A stretch of 64,000 nt of DNA from Conus ventricosus (GCA_018398815.1 CM031616.1:68838143-68902142); one strand, 5' to 3'. Shown: positions 23,231-36,369, counted from the first letter of the stretch. Notes: a model not told the origin generated them from the sequence alone. Made by a program: numbers and translations.

Positions 23231-25245
23231 CTGATGATGTACACCATTTAATGGACCTTGAGGTAAAAAATGACTACAACCAATCAATAGAACAGACATT
23301 TATGGTACCACATATGTACTGCTCAATAGTTTTGTTGATCAAATCCAAATCATGTAACCTTTACTGCCATGTTTGTGAGCAGAAGATGACTTTGTATTCG
23401 TTTGGTGTTATTTGTATTGTGCAACTTTGAATCATAGTTAATGTTCAAAATAGTCTTGCATTCAAAATTTATGACAAAGTTGCCAAACTGCTATGACCAA
23501 TATGGTGTACATCTGCGTGCGTGCAGATGCGTGTGAATGTGTGTGTGTGTGTGTGCTAAGGGAAAAGCTTGAGAAGGATGTTTCATTAAAAACCGTGTGT
23601 TTGAAACATCAGATTAGAAAACTGATTTTTAAAAAAATTATTATAGTTTATGTGTATTGTTAAAGAAAGGGAGCAGCATAGATAATTGCGATAATTATAT
23701 GTTTAACTTCTCGGTTTCTCCCATTTTCGGTGAAAAGTCACAACAATGGTCGTCCATGTCAGTTCTCACGTGATCACATTCAAAGAACTCTTCTGAAGCT
23801 ACATCTGTGCAACTGCCAGGTCTGCACTGGCCATATAGTGGGTACCACCCACCCACCCCTCCTCGCTAGAAAAAGGCAAAATACAAATGAAGACACGTGA
23901 TACAAGGTGAAAATTAATGCTGATTTAACATGCAATGCAAAACAGACATGTGGATTTTCAAGAGATGTGTGTCTTCATCAGATATTACATTACGAAAAAT
24001 GGTGAAATAGTACACCCCAGACTGTAACCTGATGATGTGATTCTTTGGGCTGATGTCTTGATGCAGAGGGCTGCGATGTAGTGAACGGCAGTGCTGTCAT
24101 TCAAAGATCATGTTCACTGTGGTCTGGGGGGTTTATGTTGTGCATTCTCTTTACATCTGTTTGCAGGGTCGGGGGAAGACATATCTGTGGGAAATTCACT
24201 TATCACAGTCTGTTATAATTTACGAAACATCTTTCTTTACACCTTATTCTGTATCTTCATTTGTATTTTGCCTTCTTTACAGTGACGCTGCAATTTCTGT
24301 CTTTTTTTCTGTTTTCATTTCTTTTGGTGTATGCAGGCTAATACTTCTGTGGACACCCCCTGTAGAGATAGGCAAGGATTAATCCCATCCACCCAACAAA
24401 GGGAGTGGAGTTTTGTGTGTATGACCGTTTTGTTTATCCTGCCATTAGCTGCAATTTCATTTTGTGTCTTTTCTTGTTGTGTTTTTGTTGGTTTTTGTTT
24501 TGTGTTTCTGACAGTTTGTTGCTGTTGTTGTTCTGCCTACTTTCTGCTGTCTACTCTTCCACACCTCATCAGCCAGCTCTTCCACCGTGTAGAATCTGTC
24601 CTGTTGAAGCCCACAGTCCAGCAGTCCCCATGGACTAATTCATTCATATCAAGTCGCTGTTTGGCAACCCGCCAGAGAAGATACTGCCCCTGCTGCTAAA
24701 TGACCTAGATGGTGTCAGCTCATAGTTTGGAGTTGTGAGTTTGGTTGAGGAGGCCTCAGTGAATTGAGGATCTATGACCCCATGACTGGTGGTGTTGAAT
24801 AAGGAGACGAAGCAACCCAAGGTGAAGGGGGGTCATAGATCTCGTTTCTGCTGGGGTTTCCAGCTGTTTTGAAGCTTCCCTGTTTCGAGCAGGTGTCGCA
24901 GGAACTTCGAAAATTACGTTCTGCAGCTCTGTTGTATAATGGTTTTGGTGTGGAAAGATTTGCAACAGTTCACATATCACCGCTGGAAATACTACTGCCA
25001 TAAGTCTGAAAACCAAATTTGATGGGAGATGAAAAAAACAACTGATTATTATTCCCACTAGGTATACTGCGAGCTGAGTTATGGTACAAGTATTTTGATT
25101 ACAGCATGTTTATTTTTAGGATGATGTGATTCGGACTTTGCTGCATTACGCCCCTTGGCCCACTCTCATAGTATACCAAAAACCTCAAAAATGCAAACAA
25201 TTTGGAGTTACGGCAATTGTACTTCCAGGCGGTGATATGACATCC
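23231..25245. other. Non-coding stretch
   Basis: No gene or transposon was recognised. A small TG tract lies at 23538-23556. Confidence 0.4.
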
Positions 25246-25249
25246 GCCC

Positions 25250-25595
25250 AAAGAGAACAAGGAAAATCTCATGACGGTGTCAGTGAAACAGTATGAGAAC
25301 AGAAGGGCAATAGTTCATGATGGTAGCAGTGAAATTATGTAAATATGAGGAAGTATCTAATGATGGTAGCAGTGAACAGTTATAGAACAAGGGAATATCT
25401 CACGATGGTAGCAGTCAACAATTATAGAATGAGGGAATATCCACGGTGGTAGCAGTCAACAATTATAGGACGAGGGAATATTTCGTGATGGTAGCAGTAA
25501 AATGATATATGAATATGAGGAAGTATCTAATGATGGTAGAAGTGAAACACTACGAGAACGAGGGAATATCTCACGATGGTAGTGGCCAGGAAAGT
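25250..25595. repeat. Degenerate ~42-45-bp tandem repeat
   Basis: About eight units built on gatggtagcagtgaacaatt and gagggaatatctcac, varying in length and sequence. Confidence 0.8.
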
Positions 25596-27140
25596 CCAGG
25601 GGTTGGGGCAAGAAGAATGCCGGTGGTAGCAGGGCGTTGGTGTTGTGCAGAGGTGGGTCATGATGACTGGAATATGAATCAGTCTTAAAATAGCTCCATC
25701 TTCAGGTTGGCAAACAGATGATGATGCAGGAAGAATATGATCTTGAAGGCGCGAGAGCACGATGTAGACCAGGGGTGGCACTGACATGCAACAGAACCCT
25801 CTTCCCGCATGCTGGAGTCTGAAACTTGTAGAAACTGAAAGGCAAGGGAGCTAATGCACATAGGCAAATCATCCTGAACCTTCTGAATATTATGAATGTT
25901 ATTTTAATCACGAGTTGTATGCACAGTGCGTGCCAACTTCCACAGCAGGTGGACATGTTAGCAACAGTTACCACATGGTGACCAGGCAATTGTCTGCGTG
26001 TTCCACTGGGCATGGGATTCTTATCTCCCCATAATTCCCTGGCCAAGACCAGCCCTGGTGAGGGATGGACATCATGTGGGCAGACTGACGAAGTCCTGGA
26101 TGGACGGCACGGAGGATGGGATGGGATGCAGTTCACAGTGTCATCAAGGTGTCAGTGCTTGCAGACTAGTCCACATACGCTGCACCACATCCACTGTTTT
26201 GTGACCCATACTGCGCACGCTTTTAAAGCTGATGGAGAAATGAATTAACGACCAAGATGAGAGAATTTAAGAAGAGGGCCCTGTGGTAAGAACATAGCAG
26301 ATGTCTGACGACCTACGCATTAGCCCAGCGTGCTGGTCAGACCTCGAGTCACCTGACGGTGGTTGTGCCATTATCAAATGGAATGCAACATCTCCACCGT
26401 GATGCTCATTAGGGGAGGACAGAGCTGTAGTCTGGGACTGACTTCAGCCTGGATTCAAAGTACCCTCTGTGACCCAGTTTGGCTGATAGGAATCCAGCAG
26501 GAAAGACTGGGAGAATGTCTCCATGGATGAAAATGCTTTGCTGTGGCAGATTAATGATGATGGATGGGTCACATACACTAACAATGAATCGCATTGCCTC
26601 ATTCTCCTGCCCGTGGTCGAGAGCTGTGACAACAACTAGACTTACCATTCAGGACCACCAGCCAATAACACTTTCTGTTATTAGGTCAGGATAGTCAATA
26701 ATGAGGCTGGTATGCAGATTTCCACAATCAGATGGGGATGATGAAGTCAGGTTGCTTGTTGATGATCTTTGCAATCCGGTCAGGATATTGAGGTAAGATT
26801 TCAGGCGACAGCCCCCTCCCCCCCCCCCCCCCCTCCCTCCCTTTTCCCCAAACTATTCACCACTCCCAACATTATCGATCTTCTGTCATCGTTCATGGGG
26901 AAGAAAAGACTGCATGGTGCTGTCCTCATTTTGCCAGAGGGGCTGGGATTCCCCCCCCCCCCCCCCCTCACCCCTGTTTTGCCTTCATCTCCCCCCACCC
27001 CCATCTCAAACTAACATGGCAGTTGAAAGTTTGCACTGATCAGGACTGAATGCATGGTTGTATTCAGCTTCACCTTGCTGTTTGTGAGTGAGTATGTGCT
27101 GTCAGTCCTTGGTCTCTGTGTCTTTGTGCCAGGGAGAGAG
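25596..27140. other. Non-coding stretch with C tracts
   Basis: Short C-rich runs at 26815-26833 and 26950-26967. No frame here has recognisable similarity. Confidence 0.45.
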
Positions 27141-27142
27141 AA

Positions 27143-27169
27143 GGGGGGGGGGGGGGGGGGGGGGGGGGG
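27143..27169. repeat. Poly-G tract of 27
   Basis: Uninterrupted G run, followed by a further G block at 27191-27201. Confidence 0.9.
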
Positions 27170-27229
27170 CGGAGGAAAGGGAGTAGTGAAGGGGGGGGGG
27201 GAGGTGAATGGAGGTGGAATCAGTTCTGC

Positions 27230-27725
27230 ATCCATTTTTGAAGTCTTACTACTTCTACTTTGCAACATGACGGTCATCGTCAGTCACGGAATTTTTGTCG
27301 TTGTTTGTGAACAGGACTTCCTGTGGCAGATTTCAACAGGATGGTCGCTGTTAGTAGTGACATTGACCGCGCATTTGAGTGTTGTTGTCGCTGTCATCGT
27401 GAAGAGGGCTGCATGCCAAAGACATCAACATGATGGTCACTACCAGAGATGGATCTTTGAAGCTCATAGCGACCAGTGAGTGAACAGAGCAATGTCTTGC
27501 AGTTCCAACAGGATGATGATCATTTTGGTTGTTTCCCAGGGAACAAGAGTTGTATGCTGTAGTTGTAACTGACATGATGGTCACCTTCAGAGACGGATCT
27601 TTGTTGCTCACAGTGAACAGAGCAGTGTGTTGCAGTTCCAACAGGATGGTTGTTTCTTAGTGAACAACAGGGCTGTAAGCTGTAGTTCCGACATGATGGT
27701 TGCTGTCAAGCTGTGGAGGTGTGTT
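27230..27725. repeat. Degenerate tandem repeat (ccaacaggatggt family)
   Basis: The phrases cagttccaacaggatgatga, acatgatggtcac and cagagacggatctttg recur at intervals of about 60-130 bases through the block. It is an old and rearranged tandem array. Confidence 0.65.
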
Positions 27726-27827
27726 CCCAGTGAACGGAGTTGGTGGTTGTTTGTCGTTGTTGTTCTCACCTGTCAGAGGTGGAATTTGGCCCCTTAACCA
27801 ACGACAGGGCTACGTAAATTATCCCAT

Positions 27828-27828
<1 letters not shown>

Positions 27829-27884
<56 letters not shown>
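27829..27884. repeat. Poly-C tract of 56
   Basis: Fifty-six uninterrupted C residues, the second longest in the window. Confidence 0.95.
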
Positions 27885-28049
27885 TGCTGATTCCATCGAT
27901 CAGCAACATTCACCGTATTCTGGACCATTTAGACCCTAAATACCAATCAACTCGGAATCATCACAAGAGCTTGCTGGTTTTTGGAATTGGCAGGATCAGA
28001 GGAGCACATTGGTAACGAGGGCAGGAGATTAGTCTCAGAGTATTTCTGT

Positions 28050-28420
28050 TATGTGTGTGTGCATGGTGTGTATGTTTGTGTGTGTGTGTATGTGCCGGGC
28101 GCACATGCGTGTGTGTGTGTGTGTGTGCGTTTTAAATGAAATGCATGAGAGTTTGTTTGAGAGTGGGACAGTAATCAGAATGAGACAATTGGCAATTCGA
28201 CAGAATGCTTTTTTTCCCCCCCATCTCATCGTTTGTACTCCCCAGTGGCAGTACTCCAACACTGTTTAGTCCAGCCCCTCTGTATGTGTGTGTATGTGTG
28301 TGTATGTGTGTGTGTGAGTGTGCATGTGTGAGTGTGCGTGTGTGTGTTTTGTGTGTGTGCATCACTGCATGTGTTTGTGTGTGAGTGGTGCGTCTGTATG
28401 TGTGTGCACTGCTGCACATG
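28050..28420. repeat. TG microsatellite cluster
   Basis: Two TG-rich blocks (28051-28130 and 28285-28410) separated by unique sequence. Confidence 0.9.
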
Positions 28421-29415
28421 TCGCCTTATTTTTCTCTTTACCGTCGACTGTTTTTCTGTCTTTGTAGACCATCCTGCTCTCTGTTCATTTTCCAGTAAAC
28501 TGCTTCTTTATTCCTGGTCACAGGTTAGGACATGCCGGCTTTTTAATTATCATTAAAAAAAAATTAGTCTGGTAACTAGGTAATAAGAATGATACACTAA
28601 CGGGCGCTGGACACAAGCTGACCATTGTGTCTCCATGCAGTGTTTGGCCCTTATGGCTTTCTTTTTTGTTAAGTGTATTTTTGCTTACACTACAGTTGCT
28701 TGTGTGTTTGTTTTTGTAGGTTGGTTTGTTTGTTGTGTTAGTGTAACTCTAAAAGTTAAGAAATGAAGCAGAATGGTTGATGCCGTCATCGTGGCTTATT
28801 AGTCTCATCCACCAAAAGGATGTCGACAGTTCAGCTACTGTGTCATGAATCGCTTTTGGTTTTTGTTTGGCAGTTTGTTTGTTTTCAGGACACAATCTTT
28901 TTCTTTTCATAAACTGATCTCAGGATTTTTTTCTTTTTTTTTCTTCTTTTTTAAGTGCCTGTATGATTTTGACGAGCATCGGAAAGGCTCTGCTCAGTAG
29001 TGGGCTCTGCTTTGAATGTAATGATGCAAAATGAAAACTAAATCAAGCTTTGATATGAAAAACACAAAACCAGCTAAAACAATTCTCTTTTTTGTTGTTG
29101 CTGCTTTTCGTTTTGTTTTAATGTCATTGCTGTCGTATTTCATCTGTCTCGCTCATGACCACCTCTCTCCTCGTTTCACTTGTCTCATCCTGTAAGACAA
29201 AAGTGTCAGGTGCTATTTCAAGACTGTGCAGACCAAATAATATGCATGTGCGTGTGTGTGTGTGTGTGTGCGCATGTTCTTCAGATGCTCGAAACATTCT
29301 TTCTTTCTCCATTCATTGGCATTGAGGGAAGGTAGGTATGTATGTATGTATAGCGTGTCAGTAGAAAGGTCGCATGTAGGTTTATGTACATAAAGTGCCA
29401 GCCATGAATCCTTTC
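28421..29415. other. Non-coding stretch
   Basis: T-rich, no gene recognised. A small TG tract lies at 29250-29272. Confidence 0.4.
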
Positions 29416-29424
29416 CTTTCTAGG

Positions 29425-29425
29425 G

Positions 29426-29458
<33 letters not shown>

Positions 29459-29476
29459 TGCACAAACACTCACTCG

Positions 29477-29520
<44 letters not shown>
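29425..29520. repeat. CA microsatellite
   Basis: Two (CA)n blocks of about 30 and 40 bases. Confidence 0.9.
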
Positions 29521-29524
29521 AGGC

Positions 29525-30520
29525 TCCCACTCCCACATTCCACCCACTCATACTTTACATCAAAGCTTTGGCAAACACGGTAGTTGCATACAATTTGTTG
29601 GCCTTCACGAAAAAGATAAAAATACACCTTACTGGAGTAGCACAAGAGAGGGAACAGGGGATTATTAAATGAAAAAGATAATTACAAAAAGAGAGTTAAT
29701 ACAAACAAGTAATTACGAAAAGAGAGATTATACAAATCATGCCTCATTGATAGATTTAAGACCCACAAAACGATGAGGCATTAGAGCCAGTCTTGTGTCT
29801 GTGGTGGTTTTAAAAATTGTGATAGGAAATAAATGAGAGGTTACCCAGATCCAGGAATAGAGAGAAACCTTGAGGTCACCTTGACAGGGCCTCGTGCACA
29901 CAATATTTGGTTGGATGGAGCGTGGAAAGGTGAAGGTCACACTGATCATGTCTCATTCTTTTTCTCTGTGGAGACCGATGTTAGCCAAAATCTCCAGACA
30001 GGAAACAGGTTCTTTACTCTTTATGTACCAGGACTCAGCCTCTGGGTGTCAGGGTGTTTTGTTCATCACTGCAATTTTGTTTACATGCATTCATGTTAAA
30101 CATGTGCACTCTTGACTCAGGAATGAAGACTTGCTTTGTGTCACTTGAGATTTGCATATTGTGAATTCCATCTGTCGTAGCATCTCATTTATATTTGTTT
30201 AATACAGCTCAATAGTTTGGGTTGCTTGTTTTGTTGTTGTTGTTGTTGTTTTATTGTTGCCAGTACAGACATAGTGCTCCAATAGTTTACTGTGTGTTGT
30301 TGTTCATGTGTAGTTACATTTTGTGATGGATTTTTTTTTTTCATTTGAAATTTTTACAGTCCACATATTGAGACAAAGGTTCGTTTAAGCAACATGTCCT
30401 AGAAGTTAGATGCTTTATGAACTTTAAATTGGTAAAGTAGGTAGATCACATATAAACTTTTTTTTTTTTAATTTAAGCATGAGTGCGAGCATATTCGTGG
30501 ATGTTTTATGGTGACAGGTT

Positions 30521-30555
<35 letters not shown>

Positions 30556-30865
30556 ATGGACAGAGAGTGCACACACTATCGCAATGCCATTTCAATGAAG
30601 CGGTCAGTTTGCATCTCCACTCTTCTGCTGCTGCAGTGCGTGAAATCTACATTGATATAGTGGTGCTGTCATCTGAGTTGTGTGTATTCACATTCTTTGT
30701 GATGGTGTGCGCTCTTCAGTGACCTCACTGCTATTGTGCAAGTGCTAGAACTGTTTAAAAGAGTTGAAACGACTGTTATTTTTAATTTATACATTTTGAT
30801 TCAAGGAAATGGAGACTTTCATAGCCCTTGTTTGTTATGTTCTGTTACAAGTAACCACACCTGAA
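29525..30865. other. Non-coding stretch with G32 tract
   Basis: Includes (GTT)n at 30227-30250 and a 32-base poly-G run at 30523-30554. No gene was recognised. Confidence 0.45.
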
Positions 30866-30869
30866 TTTT

Positions 30870-31065
30870 TCATTGAAAAACAAAACAAAAAACCTCATGA
30901 AATGATCTGACAGATCTTCACTCTTTCAGCCAAATTTTTGATTAACAAAAAAAGCTCATAAAATGATCTGAGAGATCCTCACTCTTTCAGCCAAATTTTT
31001 CCTTAAAAAAAAAAAAAAAAAAAAGCTCAGAAATGATCTGACAGATCCTGTCTTTCAGCCCATGC
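30870..31065. repeat. Tandem triplicate, ~70-75-bp unit
   Basis: Three diverged copies containing aatgatctgacagatcctca and ctttcagccaaatttttg, separated by variable A-runs. Confidence 0.8.
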
Positions 31066-31590
31066 ACGTCAAGAAGCACAGGCATGAATGTATGCTGGCT
31101 CCTCCTCCAGCCTGTGGTGCGAGGTTCTGGATCCCAGAGGCTCTGTCATCCTGGAGGTCTTCAGTACCACCAAATCGTTGATTCAGTCATCTTTAACCTT
31201 TTCATTGCCGCAGTGGCCACGGGGCTACTGCAGTCACAGTGCCTGAAGTACTTCTTCTTGACATCAAAACGTGCGAGTTCAATCTTTTCGTTCATGAGCG
31301 TATTTTCTCGTTCGAGGCTTCCTCTCACGTTCGAACTGGACATGGAATATATTGGTGTTATATCACTTTGAAAATGGTGTGCCAGTGCTAACAGTTTGTT
31401 TGGTGGTGTCAAAAGTTAACAGCAAATAAATTTAGTACCCTTACACAAGGGCTCTGCTGGACAGCAGGTGTTTTCACCGTGTGCAGCTTGGTTGCTGCTG
31501 ACAGTGAAAGGGTTAAATAAAAACTAGCAGACGCCTGATTTCCTGCTGTTGGGTCAAAGTGCTCAGTTCAGTGCTGGAAGAATCTGTTTA
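31066..31590. other. Unique stretch, no assigned gene
   Basis: A 95-residue plus frame at 31084-31371 and an 83-residue minus frame at 31161-31412 overlap. Neither shows a recognisable domain. Confidence 0.35.
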
Positions 31591-31594
31591 GATA

Positions 31595-32012
31595 GTTGTT
31601 CACAAGTGGGAGAGCGCCACATGTATACGAGCCCTACAGATATTAAGTATGAGAGAGCCACACTTGTATGCAAGTCCTACAGATTTAAGTTCACAAGTCG
31701 GAGAGAGCCACATGTATGCAAGCCCTACAGATAGTAAGTATGTGAGAGCCACATATATATGCACATCCTACAGATTTAAGTTCACAAGTAGGAGAGAGCC
31801 ACATGAATGCAAGCCTACTGGTAGCAGTTCACAAGTATGTGGGAGCCACGTATATGCAAGCCCTACAGATTTAAGCTGACAAGTATGTGGGAGCCACATA
31901 TATGCAAGCCCTATAGATTTAAGTTCACAAGTATGAGAGAGCCACATGTTTTCAAGCCTTGCAGATATTAGTTCACAAGTAGGAGAGAGAGAGAGAGAGC
32001 CACATGTATGAA
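31595..32012. repeat. Tandem repeat, ~48-bp unit x8-9
   Basis: Units follow the pattern ttcacaagtatgagagagcc, acatgtatgcaagccctaca, gatttaag, with moderate divergence. Confidence 0.85.
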
Positions 32013-33240
32013 ACGCCAGAATTTCACTTCCTCGTACTCTGACACCAGACCATGCGAGAAAGCATTCCCAAAGTCAAGACATATATATGCTAGGCTCTCG
32101 CCCCATGGCTATAGCCCTGAAGGTTGAAAAAAAAGAAAGAAAATAAGTCTTAAGGTGTGTGAAATAGGCGCCCAGTGCTACTCTTAAACACTGTGACCTG
32201 AGACAATTGAATCGCATAGCATTTTTTAAAACTAAAAGTGGAGTCCTGCAAATGCCTGTATACAGTTAATCTAGAAATTAGCAATGCTAATGCTGTTATG
32301 GAACAGACATCAGAGCAAAAACATTGTCTTTATCAATTTGGGAAATAAGCAAAAACATTCTGTCTTATCATTTGGGAAATAAGCAAAAACATTCTGTCTT
32401 ATCAATTTGGGAAATATGGCTGTATCGAAGCAAATAATTACACGCAGAATTAGAGACTTGTTTTAAAACTATAGTAGCAAACCATCGTTGACAGGAGCTT
32501 GTGTTCCAAGCCTCCTTGCCTGACAGATGTCTGTGTATAGTTACAGACTTCAAATGCTTCTTGAAAGAACAAGAGAGATCCTCGGTGAAGTGGTTTAGCA
32601 CCGATTGGTTTCAAGACTCCACTTAAATCTAATTACCAGTGGCACTCTGCCTTGTTTGGTGAAAACAGTCATGAACCTTTCTGGAATAGACACATCAATA
32701 CAAAAAAAAAAATGTACCTTTTGCTCTACCAGCAGCCTCCAGGAGAACTGTCTCAGTCAAATTGCTTTGAGACAATATTCAATTCAGTTAGCCGAAAGCA
32801 CAAGAGTGCTTTGCCATGTTCCACAACAAATCGGTTGTAGAAGAAGGGACAGCTCTGCTTCACGACACAAACAAAGTAACTTTGAAGTAATGTGAAATGT
32901 CCACTGTCTTCTTGAAAGTCTCGCATGGTCTTGTGTTGGAATAGATGTAAGGAAGTGAAATTCTGCAAATGTAACGATTTTACCTCTTAGGTTTAAGTGG
33001 AATTTCACTGGTTGGTACAAAGAGATAAGGCACCACACCCAACAGGTTCACACAGTAGAGTAAAGCAGCAGTAACATTACACTAGTGAGTAATTGTGATT
33101 ACCCACCCAGATGATCTCTTGTGACTAAATGATCATTTAATGTGTTCATGGGTTTGCTTGCGCTCTCTCGCTGGATCTCTTTTGTCTTGGTGCAAGTCAC
33201 TGAAATTTGACTGCTCAGATATGTTTCTTTCAATTGTAGA
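32013..33240. other. Non-coding stretch with 36-bp triplicate
   Basis: Between 32316 and 32415 the phrase aagcaaaaacattctgtctt plus atcaatttgggaaat occurs three times. The rest is unique. Confidence 0.6.
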
Positions 33241-33243
33241 ATT

Positions 33244-33550
33244 AAGAAAGAAAAAAAAATCAAGAAGCTTTATTGTAGTACCAAACTGCATAACAAAGAT
33301 GCGCTTTTATATGTAGAAAAAGGAAGAATGAAGACAAACCTTCAACTGTTGGTCATATTATTGGAAATAATCTTGCATTCTTCACTTTCTTTTCTTTTTC
33401 TTTAAAAAAAAAAAAATCAAGCTTTATTGTAGTACCAAACTGCATAACAAAGATGTATTTTTTTATGTAGAAAAATGAATAATGAAGACACACCTTTGAC
33501 GGTTGGTCATATTTTAAAAAATAATCTTGTGTTCTTCGCCTTTTTTTTTT
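33244..33550. repeat. Direct duplication of ~150 bp
   Basis: Two copies offset by 154 bases share ctttattgtagtaccaaact, gcataacaaagatg and gttggtcatatt. They differ by substitutions and T-run length. It may be a duplicated fragment or two copies of an unidentified retroelement. Confidence 0.75.
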
Positions 33551-33867
33551 TTCACGGTCTTTCTCTCTCTCTCATCCTTGACTCCAAGTCATTGATCTGT
33601 GATATGGAAGCATACATATCTCTTGGGTGGGGTGGGTGGAAGGAAGGGGTTACAGAAAGAGGGAAGGTAGGAACGTTTTCTGTCTGGGATCGTGCAAGTC
33701 TGGATTCCATCCCCATTATCACTTACCCTCTCTGTGGGCATTTTCTTTCTTTTTTTCTTTCTTTTTTTTTTTCTTTTTGATCACAATTCTTTTTTTAACT
33801 TGAAATCTCATGACAGCTCAGGTACAAAAGGAGATCACAAGGAAAAATTTTTGCGTGGGAGCTTTTC

Positions 33868-33907
<40 letters not shown>

Positions 33908-34930
33908 CGAGTGGTGATGGGGGGAGTAGAGGTGGAATGTAAATGAAGCTCGAGGCCTGAGAACTGTACCAGAACATTTTTCTTTCATGTCATGATTTTG
34001 TGGACAAAAGGGTCATGGATGATCGCCAAGCAGGCTGGACTGTGTGCGGAATCATGGTTTTTGTGTCTCTTCATGTTAAGGACAGGATTTGAAATTTTGA
34101 TATGATTCATACTGTTCTTTTTCTTCTGAAATACATAATATCTAAAATGTTGCTCTACGATGTTTGTTTGTTTTTTGTTGTAGGTAAAAATTGCATTTGT
34201 GGATGTCGCTGTACAAATGATAGATAATGTTGCATTCTATTTGGACCAACTTGTCCATCCTATGTTTTCGTTTCATTGCCAGGAGTGACGTTTTGTTGGC
34301 TGTCATTGTACGTAACCTTTCCTGACAGATCAGAATCTATAAAGAAATATATATACATCTTTTCTTTTTCATTGTGAGATATACTTGATTCTTTTGAATA
34401 AATGAGAGTATGTTAATCTTGTGGTTTCCATCTGCAGTGAGTTTGACTGTTTATGTCTTGTTCAGTTCCTTACAGATGCACAACTTTTCCTTCCTTCCTC
34501 TCTCTCTCTCTCTCTCCTCTCTTCTCTTCCTCTCACACATGCAATAGTGTGTCTTTCACAAAAACATTTATGGGCAAATTGTCCTGATTAAAAAAATAAT
34601 GAGTTGAAGCAAATTGAATAGAAAAGTCTTTAGCGACCTGGCACTCGCATTGCAAAAAAAAAAAAAGGCAACAGAAACTGGCATTTCATCATTAGAACAT
34701 CTCAAACTTCACTCGTACACACACTAACACACTCATGCATGCATACACACACACTCTCTCTCTCTCTCTCTTTCTTGCACATTATACAATTCATGCACAC
34801 ATGCGAAATACACTGACCCTCACACATTTACACACACACACTCTCTTTCTCGCACACATACAACCATTCATGCACACCCATGTCATATAGACTGACCCAT
34901 CCACTTGTATACACACACACACACACACAC
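33551..34930. other. Non-coding stretch with TG, CT and CA repeats
   Basis: (TG)n at 33871-33905, CT-rich at 34496-34520, and CA/CT blocks at 34715-34930. The last is the target into which the following element inserted. Confidence 0.6.
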
Positions 34931-35294
34931 CAGGCATGGGAATTGTCAGCGAAAACGCTGATTTCCGCGGCAGTAAAATTTGCTTTCCGCGAAAACGAAA
35001 TTGCGTCCGCGAAAAAAAAAAAATCTGGGGTACAAAAAATATATATAAAGCACCGGTTTTAGCTGTTGCTGAACTAGTCTCGGCTGGCCTAGACCAAGTT
35101 ATACTAACGCGAGCGTTATCTCGTTCTCTGTTCTCGTTCTCGCGGAAGTTTGGGTATGGACGATCGAGACTATTGCGGAACGCGAGCGTACTGTGTTTGC
35201 GTGCTGCGACCGCCTGCCTCAGTTACCCGAATCGCCAGCAACAGCAGCTATTAACTCTCGCGGGCAGCCCAAATTTGTGAATGTCGTGACTTTC

Positions 35295-35306
35295 TGCGCA
35301 TGCGCA
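35295..35306. promoter_or_regulatory. NRF1-type palindrome upstream of zinc-finger ATG
   Basis: tgcgcatgcgca is a perfect palindrome that contains the established NRF1 consensus GCGCATGCGC. It lies 26 bases before the ATG at 35332, within a GC-rich and CpG-containing stretch. This suggests a TATA-less promoter inside the element. Confidence 0.55.
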
Positions 35307-35331
35307 AACTTTGAACAAGCGAGTTTTCAAC

Positions 35332-35823
35332 ATGGCGTGCCTTGGTCGTGTGGTAAACTTCGGCGATCGGTTCGAAGACAAGTGCCCAAATAAATGGAAA
35401 TGGGAGTGGATATTTGTAGTTGTGGAGGTGGAAATCGGAGATGTAGTAAAGAAGGAGCGCCCTGGGACGCGCTTTCGCAAGATAAATATCAGTGGAGCTG
35501 CACGGTGTATTGTCTGCAACAAAACGTATCTTACGCCAGTCGTGGTGTTTCAACACTGACTGACCATCTCCGCTCAAAGAAGCATCTGGATGACATTCTT
35601 CTCAGTGACAGCAGTAAACAGGGGAGCTGCTTGTATGACATTCTTCTCAGTGACAGCAGTAAACAGGGGAGCTGCTTGTGTGACAGTCTTCTCAGTGACA
35701 GCAGTAAACAGGGGAGCTGCTTGTGTGACAGTCTTCTCAGCAGTAAACTTCAAATACCTTCCTGTTTTCTCTTCAGAGATGCTTGCCTCAGCTCTAGAGG
35801 TAATGCCTGGTGCCAGTGTCTGT
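35332..35823 (+). pseudogene. Zinc-finger (BED/C2H2-like) protein fragment
   Basis: The frame opens MACLGRVVNFGDRFEDKCPN, passes PNKWKWEWI, and reaches ARCIVCNK in frame 1. The continuation SYASRGVSTLTDHLRSKKH is in the next frame. Together they give a Cx2C...Hx4-5H finger like those at the N-terminus of hAT transposases. The switch lies at an A4 run near 35523, where one extra A would restore continuity. After the finger come three copies of a 15-residue repeat (DILLSDSSKQGSCLY), and the frame ends at 35823. No catalytic domain follows. It is probably the N-terminal exon of a deleted hAT transposase or a captured gene fragment. Confidence 0.5.
35590..35740 (+). repeat. 45-bp tandem repeat x3.3
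   Basis: Copies of tgacattcttctcagtgaca / gcagtaaacaggggagctgc / ttgta repeat at exactly 45 bases with two or three substitutions, keeping the reading frame. Confidence 0.9.
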
Positions 35824-36369
35824 AACCAGTTTCAAGTGAATGTGTGCAGGCTTAACTTTTCTTTTGTGTGTGTGGGGGTGTTTCTTGTTTGGTTGGTTGA
35901 CCAGTTGGTTGGTTGGTTGATTGGTGATTGTTTGGATTGGTTGGGTTGGTTGATAGTTGTTTTGTTTTTGTTGTTTGTTTTGTTTGTTTTTTGAGCCTGT
36001 GTGATCTTTGTAGTCAGCTGGAGATAAACTCATATAACTGAATAAAAACATTTTGTGTGAAAATTGTTTTTGTTTGTTGTTTTAATGCTAATTTACTTCT
36101 TTTTTTTTTAACGTTCTTAAATCCATAAAAATGAAGTCAGGATAGCCCAGATTGCACAGATTTTGATCTTGAAAAAAAAAATTTTCCGGGGGGGCATGCC
36201 CCCGGACCCCCCTAGATTTCAGAGTTTTCCCTTTCAGTCAATTCCCATGCCTGACACACACACCCATTTCCTCCCCCTCCCTCCATCCACGCAAACAGCT
36301 TTGTCCCTTCCCGTTCTCTCTTGTTCAGGGCAGACGTCTGTGGTCAAATTTTTCCAGAACCACCAATCT

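Larger units (their letters stand above)
34931..36253 (+). mobile_element. hAT-type element with zinc-finger frame, transposase deleted
   Basis: The left end starts caggcatgggaattgtc and the right end finishes caattcccatgcctg, giving a 15-base terminal inverted repeat. Eight-base acacacac flanks both ends (34923-34930; 36254-36261), the hAT duplication length. The flank is itself CA repeat, so it is weak evidence alone. Subterminal GC-rich inverted sequences occur (ccgcggc/ccgcg near 34970; gggggggcatgcccccgg at 36188). The interior has a short zinc-finger frame and no DDE domain. Confidence 0.7.

Noticed and set aside
31084..31412. Overlapping 95- and 83-residue frames
   Set aside because: No recognisable domain, start context or splice sites; left unassigned.
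35764..35810. Micro-exon after ttttctcttcag
   Set aside because: Acceptor and donor-like bases are present by eye, but no coding continuity supports it.
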